NCBI GenBank assembly: GCA_030431355.1
Contig: JAUIJG010000103.1
Location: forward strand, 1 to 13,705
Direction of reading: 5' to 3'
Origin: a bacterium
GTDB lineage: Bacteria; Cyanobacteriota; Vampirovibrionia; Obscuribacterales; Obscuribacteraceae
DNA length: 13,705 bases
The position numbers and the translations under genes are program-made. The notes under the pieces are model-generated. The model made no database searches. It worked only from the letters and a program-made list of their open reading frames with translations, and was not told the origin of the DNA. Positions 1-6,753 of the stretch are shown here, piece by piece. Positions within the stretch are counted from its first letter, which is position 1. Each line of letters opens with the position of its first letter.

Positions 1-1
1 G

Positions 2-1069
2 GGATCTTCCCCCCAGACCACAGTTTTACTGGAAGAGAGACCGCTGGCTATCGACCCGGTTTGCTCCATGAAAGTAAACCCGACTAGAGCGGCTGCTTCT
101 TACGAGTTCGAGGGAACCACTTACTACTTCTGCCATCCGGGCTGCAAAACAAAGTTCGTCGGCAAAGAGACTTACTATTTAAGCGGTCAACACAAGATTG
201 ATGCTGAAAGAAAAGCCGCCGATGCGCCTGCCGGCACCATTTACTTCTGCCCGATGCACCCTGAAGTCCAGGCGGAAAGAATGGAAGATTGCCCAAAATG
301 CGGCATGGCTCTAGAGCCGGTCGGAGGTTCCGATGACGGTACCGACCCTGAGCTGGAGGATATGAGCCGCCGACTGAAGTTTGCTCTCTCTTTCACCGCC
401 CCCCTGGTGATTGTCTCCATGGGCAGCATGATTTTGATGCCCTGGCTCCATGAGCATTTGAACCACGAACTCCTCAATCTTGTACAGATGTTCCTGGCGA
501 TTCCGGTGGTTTTCCTGAGCGGTTCTGTGTTTTTCAAACGGGCCTGGCAATCTGTTAAAAACAAAAGCCCCAACATGTTCACCCTCATCGGAGCCGGCGT
601 AGGAACGGCTTTTCTCTACAGCCTGGTCGTCTCAGTTATGCCCGGCATACTGCCAGATTCACTGATGGGACATGGTGGCGTGCCCCATGTCTACTTCGAG
701 GCATCGGCGGTTATTATCACCCTAGCCTTGCTGGGCCAGGTCCTAGAATGCCGCGCTCGGGCAAAAACCACCGAAGCGATAAAGAATCTGGCGGCGATGG
801 CCCCGGAGACAGCCATTCGGGTGGAGGATGACGGCACCGAGATAGAACTCAAACTTGAGCATGTACGAGTAGGCGATGTGCTCAAAGTAGTTCCCGGCTC
901 AAGAGTCGCCCTGGACGGAACAATCTTATCAGGCTCCAGCTCGGTGGATGAATCCATGATCACCGGCGAGCCGATCCCAAACGCCAAGACCGTTGGCGAT
1001 ACCGTTATCGGTGGCACAACGAACGCGATATTCGGCGTTTGGCTGTTAATCCCTTTTTTTGTTTTGTGA
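2..1069 (+). CDS. Copper/heavy-metal P1B-type ATPase, N-terminal fragment (open at left edge, frame broken at right)
   Basis: This is the N-terminal part of a metal-exporting P1B ATPase. The frame is open to the window edge. The first in-frame ATG (68) falls inside the YHS motif D-P-V-C-S-M, so the real start lies upstream. Domains in order are: a YHS domain (DPVC at 53-64, then YYFCHPGC near 121-144); a heavy-metal-binding domain with paired cysteines (YFCPMHPEV and DCPKCGMALEP, about 241-320); several hydrophobic membrane helices (about 385-760); and the actuator domain with TGEP at 962-973. After GGTTNA (ending at 1027) the translation no longer looks like the family and stops at 1067-1069. 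The expected continuation, a T-G-S-F...V-G...T-L-x-x-I-V stretch leading to AQLTRAPIQ, is missing, and the protein resumes in another frame in the next feature. Membrane location and copper or silver as substrate are inferred from the family. As sequenced, the product would be inactive. It is either a pseudogene or an assembly error. Confidence 0.85.
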   Translation, partial: GSSPQTTVLLEERPLAIDPVCSMKVNPTRAAASYEFEGTTYYFCHPGCKTKFVGKETYYLSGQHKIDAERKAADAPAGTIYFCPMHPEVQAERMEDCPKCGMALEPVGGSDDGTDPELEDMSRRLKFALSFTAPLVIVSMGSMILMPWLHEHLNHELLNLVQMFLAIPVVFLSGSVFFKRAWQSVKNKSPNMFTLIGAGVGTAFLYSLVVSVMPGILPDSLMGHGGVPHVYFEASAVIITLALLGQVLECRARAKTTEAIKNLAAMAPETAIRVEDDGTEIELKLEHVRVGDVLKVVPGSRVALDGTILSGSSSVDESMITGEPIPNAKTVGDTVIGGTTNAIFGVWLLIPFFVL

Positions 1070-2340
1070 GGGCGTTTGTCAAGTCCGCCCTGGCCAGAGA
1101 AGCTCAGTTGACCAGAGCCCCGATTCAGTCTTTAGCCGACAAAGTCTCCGGCTACTTCGTACCGGCGGTGGCAGCTATATCTTTGCTGACCTTCCTGACC
1201 TGGTTTTTCATAGGTCCCTCGCCGGCGCTTATCTATGCTCTGGTCAGCGCCGTCTCCGTGCTGATCATCGCCTGCCCCTGCGCTCTCGGTCTGGCGGCTC
1301 CTATGTCCATGACTGTCGGCATCGGCGAAGGAGCCTCGGCGGGTATTCTTACCCGAGAAGCCAGGGCCCTGGAAGTTCTCACCACCGTCGATGTTGTCGT
1401 TCTCGACAAAACAGGTACCCTCACAGAAGGAAGACCTGTGGTGGATATGGTGATCCCCGCCACCAACCTGAGCGATGACGATCTTCTCCAACTGGCAGCC
1501 AGCGCCGAAGCGGGAAGTGAACATCCGCTCTCAAAAGCGATTCTGGAGGCCAACAAGAGGCCCCTGGTTCACCATAGCGAATTCAGCGCTATTCCCGGTC
1601 TGGGCATTAGCGCTGTCCTGGAAGGAAAGACGGTCCTTGTCGGCAGCCGGAAACTGATGCTCTCAAACAGTATCGCCTGCGATATCATCAACAACACCGA
1701 AACCAGCAAATCCACCGGTTATACCGCGATTTATGTGGCGGTGGATAGTCAGCTAGCCGGAGCGATTCTGGTAAAAGACAGGATTAAGGCAAACGCTGCT
1801 TTCTTAATCGAGAAGTTGAGTCATCTCGGCAAGAAAGTTGTGGTGCTCAGCGGCGACGATGAAGCCACAGTCAAAAAGGTAGCATCGGAGCTTGGCATCG
1901 AAGAAGCCCATGGGAGCATGATGCCGGAAGAGAAAGCTGCGTTCATAAAAGATTTGAAAGAGAGCGGACACCACCGGGTCGCCATGGCTGGTGACGGAAT
2001 AAACGATGCCCCGGCTCTCGCCCTGGCCGACGTCGGCATCGCCATGGGAGACGGCAGCGACATCGCCGCGGATAACGCAGACCTGGTTCTCGTCAAAGGA
2101 GACCTGGGAGGAATTATCCGTGCCTTCACCCTCAGCCGGGCGGTGATGGCAAACATAAAGACTAATCTCTGGCTGGCATTCGGCTACAACGCCCTGGCCA
2201 TTCCCATAGCCGCTGGATTACTCTTTCCCATATTCGGCCTGCTGCTCAATCCCATGATGGCAGCCCTTGCCATGAGCCTCAGCTCGGTCTCCGTGATCGC
2301 GAACTCTTTGAGGCTCAGGAGGCTGAAGCTGAAGAGCTAA
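1039..2340 (+). CDS. Copper/heavy-metal P1B-type ATPase, C-terminal fragment (frameshifted continuation)
   Basis: This carries the catalytic half of the same ATPase in the frame one base back from the upstream fragment. Homology starts at AREAQLTRAPIQ (about 1093-1128). The nominal TTG start at 1039 and the first 18 or so residues look like junk, so this is probably not an independent gene. Visible motifs are the metal-site C-P-C in a membrane helix (1273-1281), the phosphorylation motif D-K-T-G-T (1405-1419), the P1B signature S-E-H-P-L about 105 bases later, the hinge G-D-G-I-N-D-A-P near 1990-2015, and two C-terminal hydrophobic helices. The CPC motif indicates a Cu(I)/Ag(I)-type transporter by family knowledge. 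Everything after the break looks intact, so decay, if real, is recent. It ends shortly before a rho-independent terminator and is not obviously linked to the PLP-enzyme operons downstream. Confidence 0.85.
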   Translation: MAVNPFFCFVRAFVKSALAREAQLTRAPIQSLADKVSGYFVPAVAAISLLTFLTWFFIGPSPALIYALVSAVSVLIIACPCALGLAAPMSMTVGIGEGASAGILTREARALEVLTTVDVVVLDKTGTLTEGRPVVDMVIPATNLSDDDLLQLAASAEAGSEHPLSKAILEANKRPLVHHSEFSAIPGLGISAVLEGKTVLVGSRKLMLSNSIACDIINNTETSKSTGYTAIYVAVDSQLAGAILVKDRIKANAAFLIEKLSHLGKKVVVLSGDDEATVKKVASELGIEEAHGSMMPEEKAAFIKDLKESGHHRVAMAGDGINDAPALALADVGIAMGDGSDIAADNADLVLVKGDLGGIIRAFTLSRAVMANIKTNLWLAFGYNALAIPIAAGLLFPIFGLLLNPMMAALAMSLSSVSVIANSLRLRRLKLKS

Positions 2341-2379
2341 AAGTTCAGCTTGAAGCTAACAGTTCATATCAATTCAAAA

Positions 2380-2411
2380 GGGAAGCGTGACAGCGCTTTC
2401 CGTTTTTCTTT
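2380..2411 (+). terminator. Rho-independent terminator after the ATPase
   Basis: An 8-bp stem, GGGAAGCG (2380-2387) with CGCTTTCC (2394-2401) including one G-U pair, closes a six-base loop and is followed by G, TTTTT, C, TTT (2402-2411). It lies 39 bases after the ATPase stop codon and 15 bases before the next ATG, so it separates the ATPase from the first PLP-enzyme operon. It leaves no room for a promoter between itself and the next gene, so that operon is either transcribed from a promoter upstream of the hairpin or the hairpin acts as an attenuator. Confidence 0.75.
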
Positions 2412-2417
2412 GAGGAG
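2412..2417 (+). promoter_or_regulatory. Shine-Dalgarno site of the first decarboxylase gene
   Basis: GAGGAG lies nine bases before the ATG at 2427 and directly abuts the U-tract of the preceding terminator hairpin. It supports the ATG at 2427 as the start. Confidence 0.65.
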
Positions 2418-2426
2418 TTCAAGATA

Positions 2427-3896
2427 ATGACTGAAACAAAACCTCTACTGCTGAGACCGAATAAAAGCCGCCTCGCTGAGAAACTACTTGCCGATAAGCG
2501 CATGGTTAGAGAGCTGGTCAATGGCCTCGGCAGCCCATTAAATGTTTTGTTGCCTGATGCACTATCGGGCAATCTATCCGAATTCAGAGAGGTTCTCTCC
2601 AGGCATGGGGTCGATTCAGAAATCTACTTCGCCCACAAAGCCAGTCGCTCCACGGCTATCGTGCGCCAACTCGCTCGCCTTGACCTGTGTCTCGACGTGG
2701 CGTCATCCGAGGAGCTTCGTCACGGATTGGCCTGTGGATTTACCGGCACGAGAATGGAAGCCACCGGTCCGAAAAATCGAGAATTCTTGAAGCTCCTGGT
2801 CCAGCACGGAGTGACCATAAATCTGGACAGCGAAGAAGAGCTGGAGACCCTGCTCAAAATTCTACAGTCCCAGAATCGCTCCGGAAAAACCAGGGTGCTT
2901 CTAAGGGTATCCGGATTTCGACAGGGCAATGGCTCCGGCAGACTGCTGGGCAAAGACAGCCGCTTCGGAGTACCGGTTGAAAAAATCCCTTCCTTGCTTA
3001 TTCGCCTTGAGGAAGTCTATGAGAAGGTCGAGTTCCTCGGATTCTCCTTCCATCTCGATAGCGTCAGTCTGGAAGATCGGCTGGAGGCGATAGACCGCTG
3101 CGTTACTTTATTCGAAGAAGCCCTGGAATTGGGACTCTCTCCCACCGTTCTCGATATCGGAGGGGGGTTCCGGGTCAGCTATCTTAAGCACAAAGAAGAT
3201 TGGGACAACTATGTCTCCGCTTTGAAAGAAGCGGTCCTGGGAACGCGTCCATCCCTCACCTGGCAGGATGCGGCATTTGGGCTAAGCGTCGAGAAGGGAG
3301 TGCTGAGAGGCAACCTGAACTCCTACGAGTTTTATGAACCTCGACCCGGCGCGAAATTCCTTGATGACCTGCTCTCTGCTGAGCTTCCTTCCCTGGGCGG
3401 ACAGAGCCTGGGTGACTTTCTCAAAAGCAACATGATCCGCCTCTGGCTCGAACCGGGTCGGGCAATTCTGGATCAAGCCGGAATTACTTTTGCCACCGTA
3501 TACGGCACCAAAGAATCCGGCTCCGGCAAGAAACTGGTGCTTCTCAATATGAAGCGCTCCGATCTAGCCTTCTTAGATCAGGAGTTCTTTCAGGACCCTA
3601 TCGTTCTCTACAACCGCGACCCCCCGGCAAGTAAAGTACCACAGGTCGGAGCTTTCTTCGCAGGCAACCTCTGCCTGGAATCCGATCTGGTGCTCAGGCA
3701 TATGACCTTTCTGAAACGCCTGCCCCGGGAAGGTGAAATCGTCGCCTTTCTGAACACCGCGGCCTATGCCATGGATTTTTCAGCCACCGACTCGATAATG
3801 CAGCCCCGTGCACGCAAAGTGGCAGTTTATCAAAATCCGGACTCATCATCCGGTTCACTTCGCTGGACCCTTGATGAGAACTACGATCCTAGTTGA
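2427..3896 (+). CDS. Fold-type III PLP-dependent decarboxylase-like enzyme (diaminopimelate/ornithine decarboxylase superfamily), copy 1
   Basis: A 489-residue member of the alanine-racemase-fold decarboxylases (LysA/ODC superfamily), which usually remove the alpha-carboxylate of a basic amino acid or conjugate using PLP. The Schiff-base lysine is K71 in Y-F-A-H-K-A-S (LysA has Y-A-x-K-A-N). Also visible are a ring-stacking His (H209 in F-H-L-D-S), the phosphate loop D-I-G-G-G (243-247), E-P-G-R (342-345), the active-site Cys in C-L-E-S-D (C416, the C-x3-D pattern of the family), and a C-terminal N-T-A-A-Y. It is longer than LysA (about 420 residues) because of an insertion of about 60 residues between the Gly-rich loop and EPGR. 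The gene at 9688 shares this insertion. From memory, the layout resembles the Y4yA-type and SbnH-like siderophore decarboxylases more than true LysA. It is first in an operon with the cysteine-synthase-like gene 15 bases downstream. The substrate is unknown. Confidence 0.85.
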   Translation: MTETKPLLLRPNKSRLAEKLLADKRMVRELVNGLGSPLNVLLPDALSGNLSEFREVLSRHGVDSEIYFAHKASRSTAIVRQLARLDLCLDVASSEELRHGLACGFTGTRMEATGPKNREFLKLLVQHGVTINLDSEEELETLLKILQSQNRSGKTRVLLRVSGFRQGNGSGRLLGKDSRFGVPVEKIPSLLIRLEEVYEKVEFLGFSFHLDSVSLEDRLEAIDRCVTLFEEALELGLSPTVLDIGGGFRVSYLKHKEDWDNYVSALKEAVLGTRPSLTWQDAAFGLSVEKGVLRGNLNSYEFYEPRPGAKFLDDLLSAELPSLGGQSLGDFLKSNMIRLWLEPGRAILDQAGITFATVYGTKESGSGKKLVLLNMKRSDLAFLDQEFFQDPIVLYNRDPPASKVPQVGAFFAGNLCLESDLVLRHMTFLKRLPREGEIVAFLNTAAYAMDFSATDSIMQPRARKVAVYQNPDSSSGSLRWTLDENYDPS

Positions 3897-3911
3897 TGAC
3901 AGGAGATAGAA

Positions 3912-5258
3912 ATGCTTGTAAAAAGTACAGCGGACCTGATAGGCCGCACCCCATTACTTGAGATAGACCCTGCCGTGCATGGTCTTAAAAAAATTCGTCT
4001 CTTCGCCAAACTGGAACACCTCAATCCGTTCGGCTCTATTAAAGACAGAAGCGCTCTAGGAGTACTTGGCGACGACCTCGCTCGCATCAGCGACGAAAAA
4101 CGCACCGTGGTGGAATCATCGAGCGGCAACATGGCTAAAGCCCTCTCGGTTCTTTGCGCCATGAGCGGTGTGCCTTTCCGAATTGTTTCAAGCAAGATCC
4201 AGGTCGGTGAGGTCAAACAGATTCTCCAGCTCCTGGGAGCAGAAATCGAGGAGCTACCCGCACTTTCAGCCTGCCCGGATCCAAGCGATCCCAACAATCC
4301 GGTGGCTTACATCGACAGGATGGTATCAGCCTCTCCGGACAGATACCACCATACTTCTCAGTTTACTAACGACCGCAACAGGCAAGCCCACTTCGACGGC
4401 ACCGGTCCCGAGATACAAGAAGACGCTGGTCAAATCGACTATTTCTTTGCCGGACTCGGCACCACCGGCTCCTCAAGAGGTGCCGGAGAATATCTCAAAT
4501 CAAAGAACAAGAAGCTCAAAACCATCGGCATCATCGCGCCCCGGGGAGAGTCTCTGCCCGGCATCAGAAGCGCCGATGAGATGTTCGAGGTCGGTTTGTT
4601 TGACCGCAGCTTCTATGATGAAATCCTGGAGATCTCCACAGAAGAAGCCCTTGATGCCATGCTGGTTCTCATCCGGCAACTCGGTGTCCTGGCCGGCCCC
4701 ACCAGTGGTGCCAACTTCGCCTCTGCTCTCAAATATTTGAGAAAGCTCGACAGGAAACTCAAAACAGAAGTGAAAGCAGCCTTTATAGTCTGTGACCGGG
4801 TCGAATGGTACCTCTCCTATATTCGCAAACATCGCCCGGAAATCTTCGGAGTGAGAAGCCGTCAACAGGAGAACTCCACTGTTTCAAAGTCAGAAATAGA
4901 CTCAGCCAGCGAGATTAGCGTCAGCGAATTCGAGACCTGGAAGAAAGATGCTGCCATGCCACTGATCGTGGACATGCGCGGAGGACTGGCATTCAAAGCA
5001 GGACATATTCCTGGCTCCATCAACATTCCCCAGGACAACCTGGAAGAGATGCTGCAGTGGGGCGCCCCGTTCTCAAACAACCACAAAGTCCTTCTGGTTT
5101 GCCCTACCGGTGACCATTCCAGACGGTTCGCCGCCATCTTTTCAAAACTAGGAATCGATGCCACCAGCTTAAGAGGCGGCTTCATCTCCTGGAGAGACAA
5201 GAAAGGCAACCTTGAAAGATCCGGCTCCACCTCAGGCAAGGTGAAGAAAAGGAGTTAG
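3912..5258 (+). CDS. Cysteine-synthase-like fold II PLP enzyme with C-terminal rhodanese domain
   Basis: 448 residues, against about 310 for CysK/CysM. Residues 1-315 are a fold II PLP synthase of the CysK/SbnA kind. The PLP lysine is K44 in N-P-F-G-S-I-K-D-R, the substrate-carboxylate loop is S-S-S-G-N (69-73), the phosphate loop is G-L-G-T-T-G (181-186), and G-P-T-S-G (262-266) contacts the pyridine nitrogen. These enzymes do beta-replacement on serine derivatives. Residues about 330-435 are a single rhodanese domain: V-D-M-R near 354, G-H-I-P-G-S-I-N-I-P, the persulfide loop C-P-T-G-D-H-S with the sulfur-carrying cysteine at C397, and L-R-G-G-F-I-S-W. A clear AGGAG (3901-3905) precedes the ATG by six bases. 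The gene ends three bases before a cysteine-desulfurase-like gene, so the rhodanese part may receive persulfide sulfur from that partner. That relay is inference. The ESSSGN loop suggests an SbnA-like rather than a housekeeping CysK role. Confidence 0.88.
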   Translation: MLVKSTADLIGRTPLLEIDPAVHGLKKIRLFAKLEHLNPFGSIKDRSALGVLGDDLARISDEKRTVVESSSGNMAKALSVLCAMSGVPFRIVSSKIQVGEVKQILQLLGAEIEELPALSACPDPSDPNNPVAYIDRMVSASPDRYHHTSQFTNDRNRQAHFDGTGPEIQEDAGQIDYFFAGLGTTGSSRGAGEYLKSKNKKLKTIGIIAPRGESLPGIRSADEMFEVGLFDRSFYDEILEISTEEALDAMLVLIRQLGVLAGPTSGANFASALKYLRKLDRKLKTEVKAAFIVCDRVEWYLSYIRKHRPEIFGVRSRQQENSTVSKSEIDSASEISVSEFETWKKDAAMPLIVDMRGGLAFKAGHIPGSINIPQDNLEEMLQWGAPFSNNHKVLLVCPTGDHSRRFAAIFSKLGIDATSLRGGFISWRDKKGNLERSGSTSGKVKKRS

Positions 5259-5261
5259 GTT

Positions 5262-6494
5262 ATGGCAGCAAAGTCAGCGACAGAGAGGACCGACTGGCAA
5301 AAAGTTCGGTCCTCGTTTCCTTTCTTCAAGCGCAATCCCGGCACTATCTTTCTAGATAGCGCCTCCACCACCCAGAAACCTGAATCGGTCCTTCGCGCCA
5401 TCTCCACCTTCTATAGAAAGGACTGCGCCAACGCCGGCAGAGCCACCTACGGTCTATCAACCCAGTTGGCATCAGAGATTGAAGCGAGCCGCAATAAGGT
5501 AGCCGAGTTCATCAACGCGGATCCTGATGGTCTTGTTTTTAGCTCCGGAGCAACCGAAAGTTTGAACACCGTGGCTCTTGGCTGGGGTCTGACAAACCTG
5601 GAGGACGGTGACGAGATCATGCTTTGCATGGAAGATCATAAGTCCACGGTACTTCCCTGGCTCAATCTCAAAACCACACTGGCCAGGCTGGGCAAGGAGA
5701 TCAAGATCGTTCCATTCAAGATTCACAGGGAAGGAGATTACGACCTCAAGGACATAGCTTCCCGGGCAAGTGAGCGAACCAGGTTGATAGCTCTAACCCA
5801 TGTGCACCATCTCTACGGCATGGACATGGAGGTAGAAGAGATACGCTCAATAGTGGGCGCTGATGTGTTGATCTCCCTGGACGCCTGTCAGAGTATCGGC
5901 CACCGAAAAGTAGACGTTCAATCCCTGGGAGTGGACTTCCTCTCCTTCTCGGGACACAAAATGTTTGCTCTCAACGGAATCGGCGCGCTCTGGATAGGTC
6001 CTAAAGTCAGGGACAGAATGCTGCCTCTGAAGCCGGGAGGTGGGCTCAATGACAAAGAAGGCGAAGAAGGCAGTAGCTTGCGAGCCGCCTATGAGGGAGG
6101 CACAGCAAACATCCCGGGTATTCTCAGCCTTAAGAAAGCGATTCAGTTTATCGAAAGCCTGGGAATGGACGAGATAGAAGGCCGGATCCACAATCTGACC
6201 CGCAAACTCTACTTCTCCATAAAAGACCTTGAAGGAATACAATTTTCGCCTGGATTCGGGCAATGTGCCTGCCCCCAGGGTTTCGGCATCCTCGCTTTCC
6301 GATTCGAACAGGTTCCGAGCATAGATCTTGCTTTTGCCCTGGAGAGCGAATACATACTGCTTCGCTCCGGAGACCATTGCCAGACCAGCGCCGGCGGAGG
6401 AGGAGATCAATATCTCCGGGTCAGTCTCCAGATCTACAACACCGAAGCGGAGATTGAAACTCTAGCAAGAGTGCTTGGAGAAATCACCAGTTAA
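5262..6494 (+). CDS. Class V aminotransferase / cysteine desulfurase-like PLP enzyme (SufS/CsdA type)
   Basis: A 410-residue fold I PLP enzyme. SufS-type proteins take sulfur from cysteine as an enzyme-bound persulfide, leaving alanine. The match runs the full length: F-L-D-S-A-S-T-T-Q-K-P at the N-terminus, S-S-G-A-T-E-S-L-N, M-E-D-H-K-S-T-V-L-P-W (SufS has E-H-H-x-N-x-x-P-W), the D-A-C-Q-S site, the PLP lysine K233 in F-S-G-H-K-M-F-A, Y-E-G-G-T-A-N-I-P-G, and R-V-S-L-Q-I-Y-N-T-E near the end. The catalytic-cysteine segment reads R-S-G-D-H-C-Q-T-S (C373), where SufS has R-x-G-H-H-C. The cysteine is kept but one His is Asp, followed by an odd Gly-rich A-G-G-G-G. The Shine-Dalgarno AAGGAG (5249-5254) overlaps the end of the preceding gene, showing translational linkage. 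No SufE/IscU-type acceptor follows; the neighbouring rhodanese domain is the obvious candidate. Selenocysteine lyase or another class V activity is possible. Confidence 0.85.
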   Translation: MAAKSATERTDWQKVRSSFPFFKRNPGTIFLDSASTTQKPESVLRAISTFYRKDCANAGRATYGLSTQLASEIEASRNKVAEFINADPDGLVFSSGATESLNTVALGWGLTNLEDGDEIMLCMEDHKSTVLPWLNLKTTLARLGKEIKIVPFKIHREGDYDLKDIASRASERTRLIALTHVHHLYGMDMEVEEIRSIVGADVLISLDACQSIGHRKVDVQSLGVDFLSFSGHKMFALNGIGALWIGPKVRDRMLPLKPGGGLNDKEGEEGSSLRAAYEGGTANIPGILSLKKAIQFIESLGMDEIEGRIHNLTRKLYFSIKDLEGIQFSPGFGQCACPQGFGILAFRFEQVPSIDLAFALESEYILLRSGDHCQTSAGGGGDQYLRVSLQIYNTEAEIETLARVLGEITS

Positions 6495-6516
6495 AGTTTC
6501 GCACAATGCTTTTCAC

Positions 6517-6553
6517 GAGAAGAGATCACCCAAATCAAGGGTGATCTCTTCTC
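6517..6553. terminator. Perfect 15-bp hairpin after the first PLP operon
   Basis: GAGAAGAGATCACCC (6517-6531) pairs without mismatch with GGGTGATCTCTTCTC (6539-6553) around a seven-base A-rich loop, 23 bases after the desulfurase-like stop codon. Position and stability suggest a transcript end or an mRNA 3' stabiliser. No run of T follows on either strand, so it is not a classic rho-independent terminator. Confidence 0.5.
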
Positions 6554-6555
6554 CA

Positions 6556-6585
6556 TTACCAACCCTTCTTACTATCTATTATAGT
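6556..6585 (+). promoter_or_regulatory. Possible sigma-70-like promoter of the second operon
   Basis: TTACCA (6556-6561, 4/6 to the -35 consensus) and TATAGT (6580-6585, 5/6 to the -10) are 18 bases apart in the most A+T-rich part of the gap. The predicted start would be near 6592, just before the dyad at 6602-6637 and about 365 bases before the fusion gene. The assignment rests only on pattern matching; the hexamers near 6823-6852 are an alternative. Confidence 0.3.
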
Positions 6586-6601
6586 TATATACCTCCGACA
6601 C

Positions 6602-6637
6602 AGAAATTGATCAGAACGAGAATCCTGATCAATTTCT
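6602..6637. repeat. Perfect 13-bp inverted repeat, possible operator
   Basis: AGAAATTGATCAG (6602-6614) is the exact reverse complement of CTGATCAATTTCT (6625-6637), with a 10-base spacer. It is not followed by a U-tract, so it looks more like a dimer-binding operator or a leader hairpin than a terminator. It lies just downstream of the possible promoter at 6556-6585. GATCAATTT recurs at 6697-6705. No regulator gene is in the window and I do not recognise the motif. Confidence 0.45.
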
Positions 6638-6753
6638 CAAAAACACTCAAAAGCCCATAGATACGGATTTATACCACCATACCCTGTCAACCTGAAGATC
6701 AATTTACCGCAAACATTTCTCAATAATATCAGGGCTACACAAGAGAATCCTGA
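6618..6753. repeat. 11-base direct repeat pair in the intergenic region
   Basis: GAGAATCCTGA occurs exactly at 6618-6628 and 6743-6753. The first copy overlaps the spacer and 3' arm of the inverted repeat. Two copies of an 11-mer in 462 bases are unlikely by chance but may be a remnant of local duplication rather than a binding site. Confidence 0.35.

Noticed and set aside
68..1069. ATG at 68 as the true start of the ATPase
   Set aside because: The frame is open to position 2, and the conserved D-P-V-C of the YHS domain (53-64) lies before this ATG, so the gene starts outside the window.
1034..1078. Two copies of GGCGTTTG as a target-site duplication left by a mobile element
   Set aside because: Removing one copy plus the 29 bases between them does not restore the frame or the family sequence, and eight bases is a short match.
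2427..3896. lysA (diaminopimelate decarboxylase)
   Set aside because: The long insertion, H-x-D instead of H-x-G, C-L-E-S-D and a second paralogue in the cluster do not fit a housekeeping LysA.
3912..5258. Plain housekeeping cysteine synthase (cysK/cysM)
   Set aside because: The rhodanese fusion, the ESSSGN loop and the operon with decarboxylase and desulfurase-like genes argue for a specialised role.
5847..6410. 187-codon antisense open frame over the desulfurase gene
   Set aside because: It is a shadow frame; the plus strand encodes a full-length conserved enzyme.
6475..6660. 61-codon open frame spanning the end of the desulfurase gene and the hairpin
   Set aside because: It has no ribosome site, starts inside another gene, is built from the inverted-repeat sequence and shows no recognisable protein feature.
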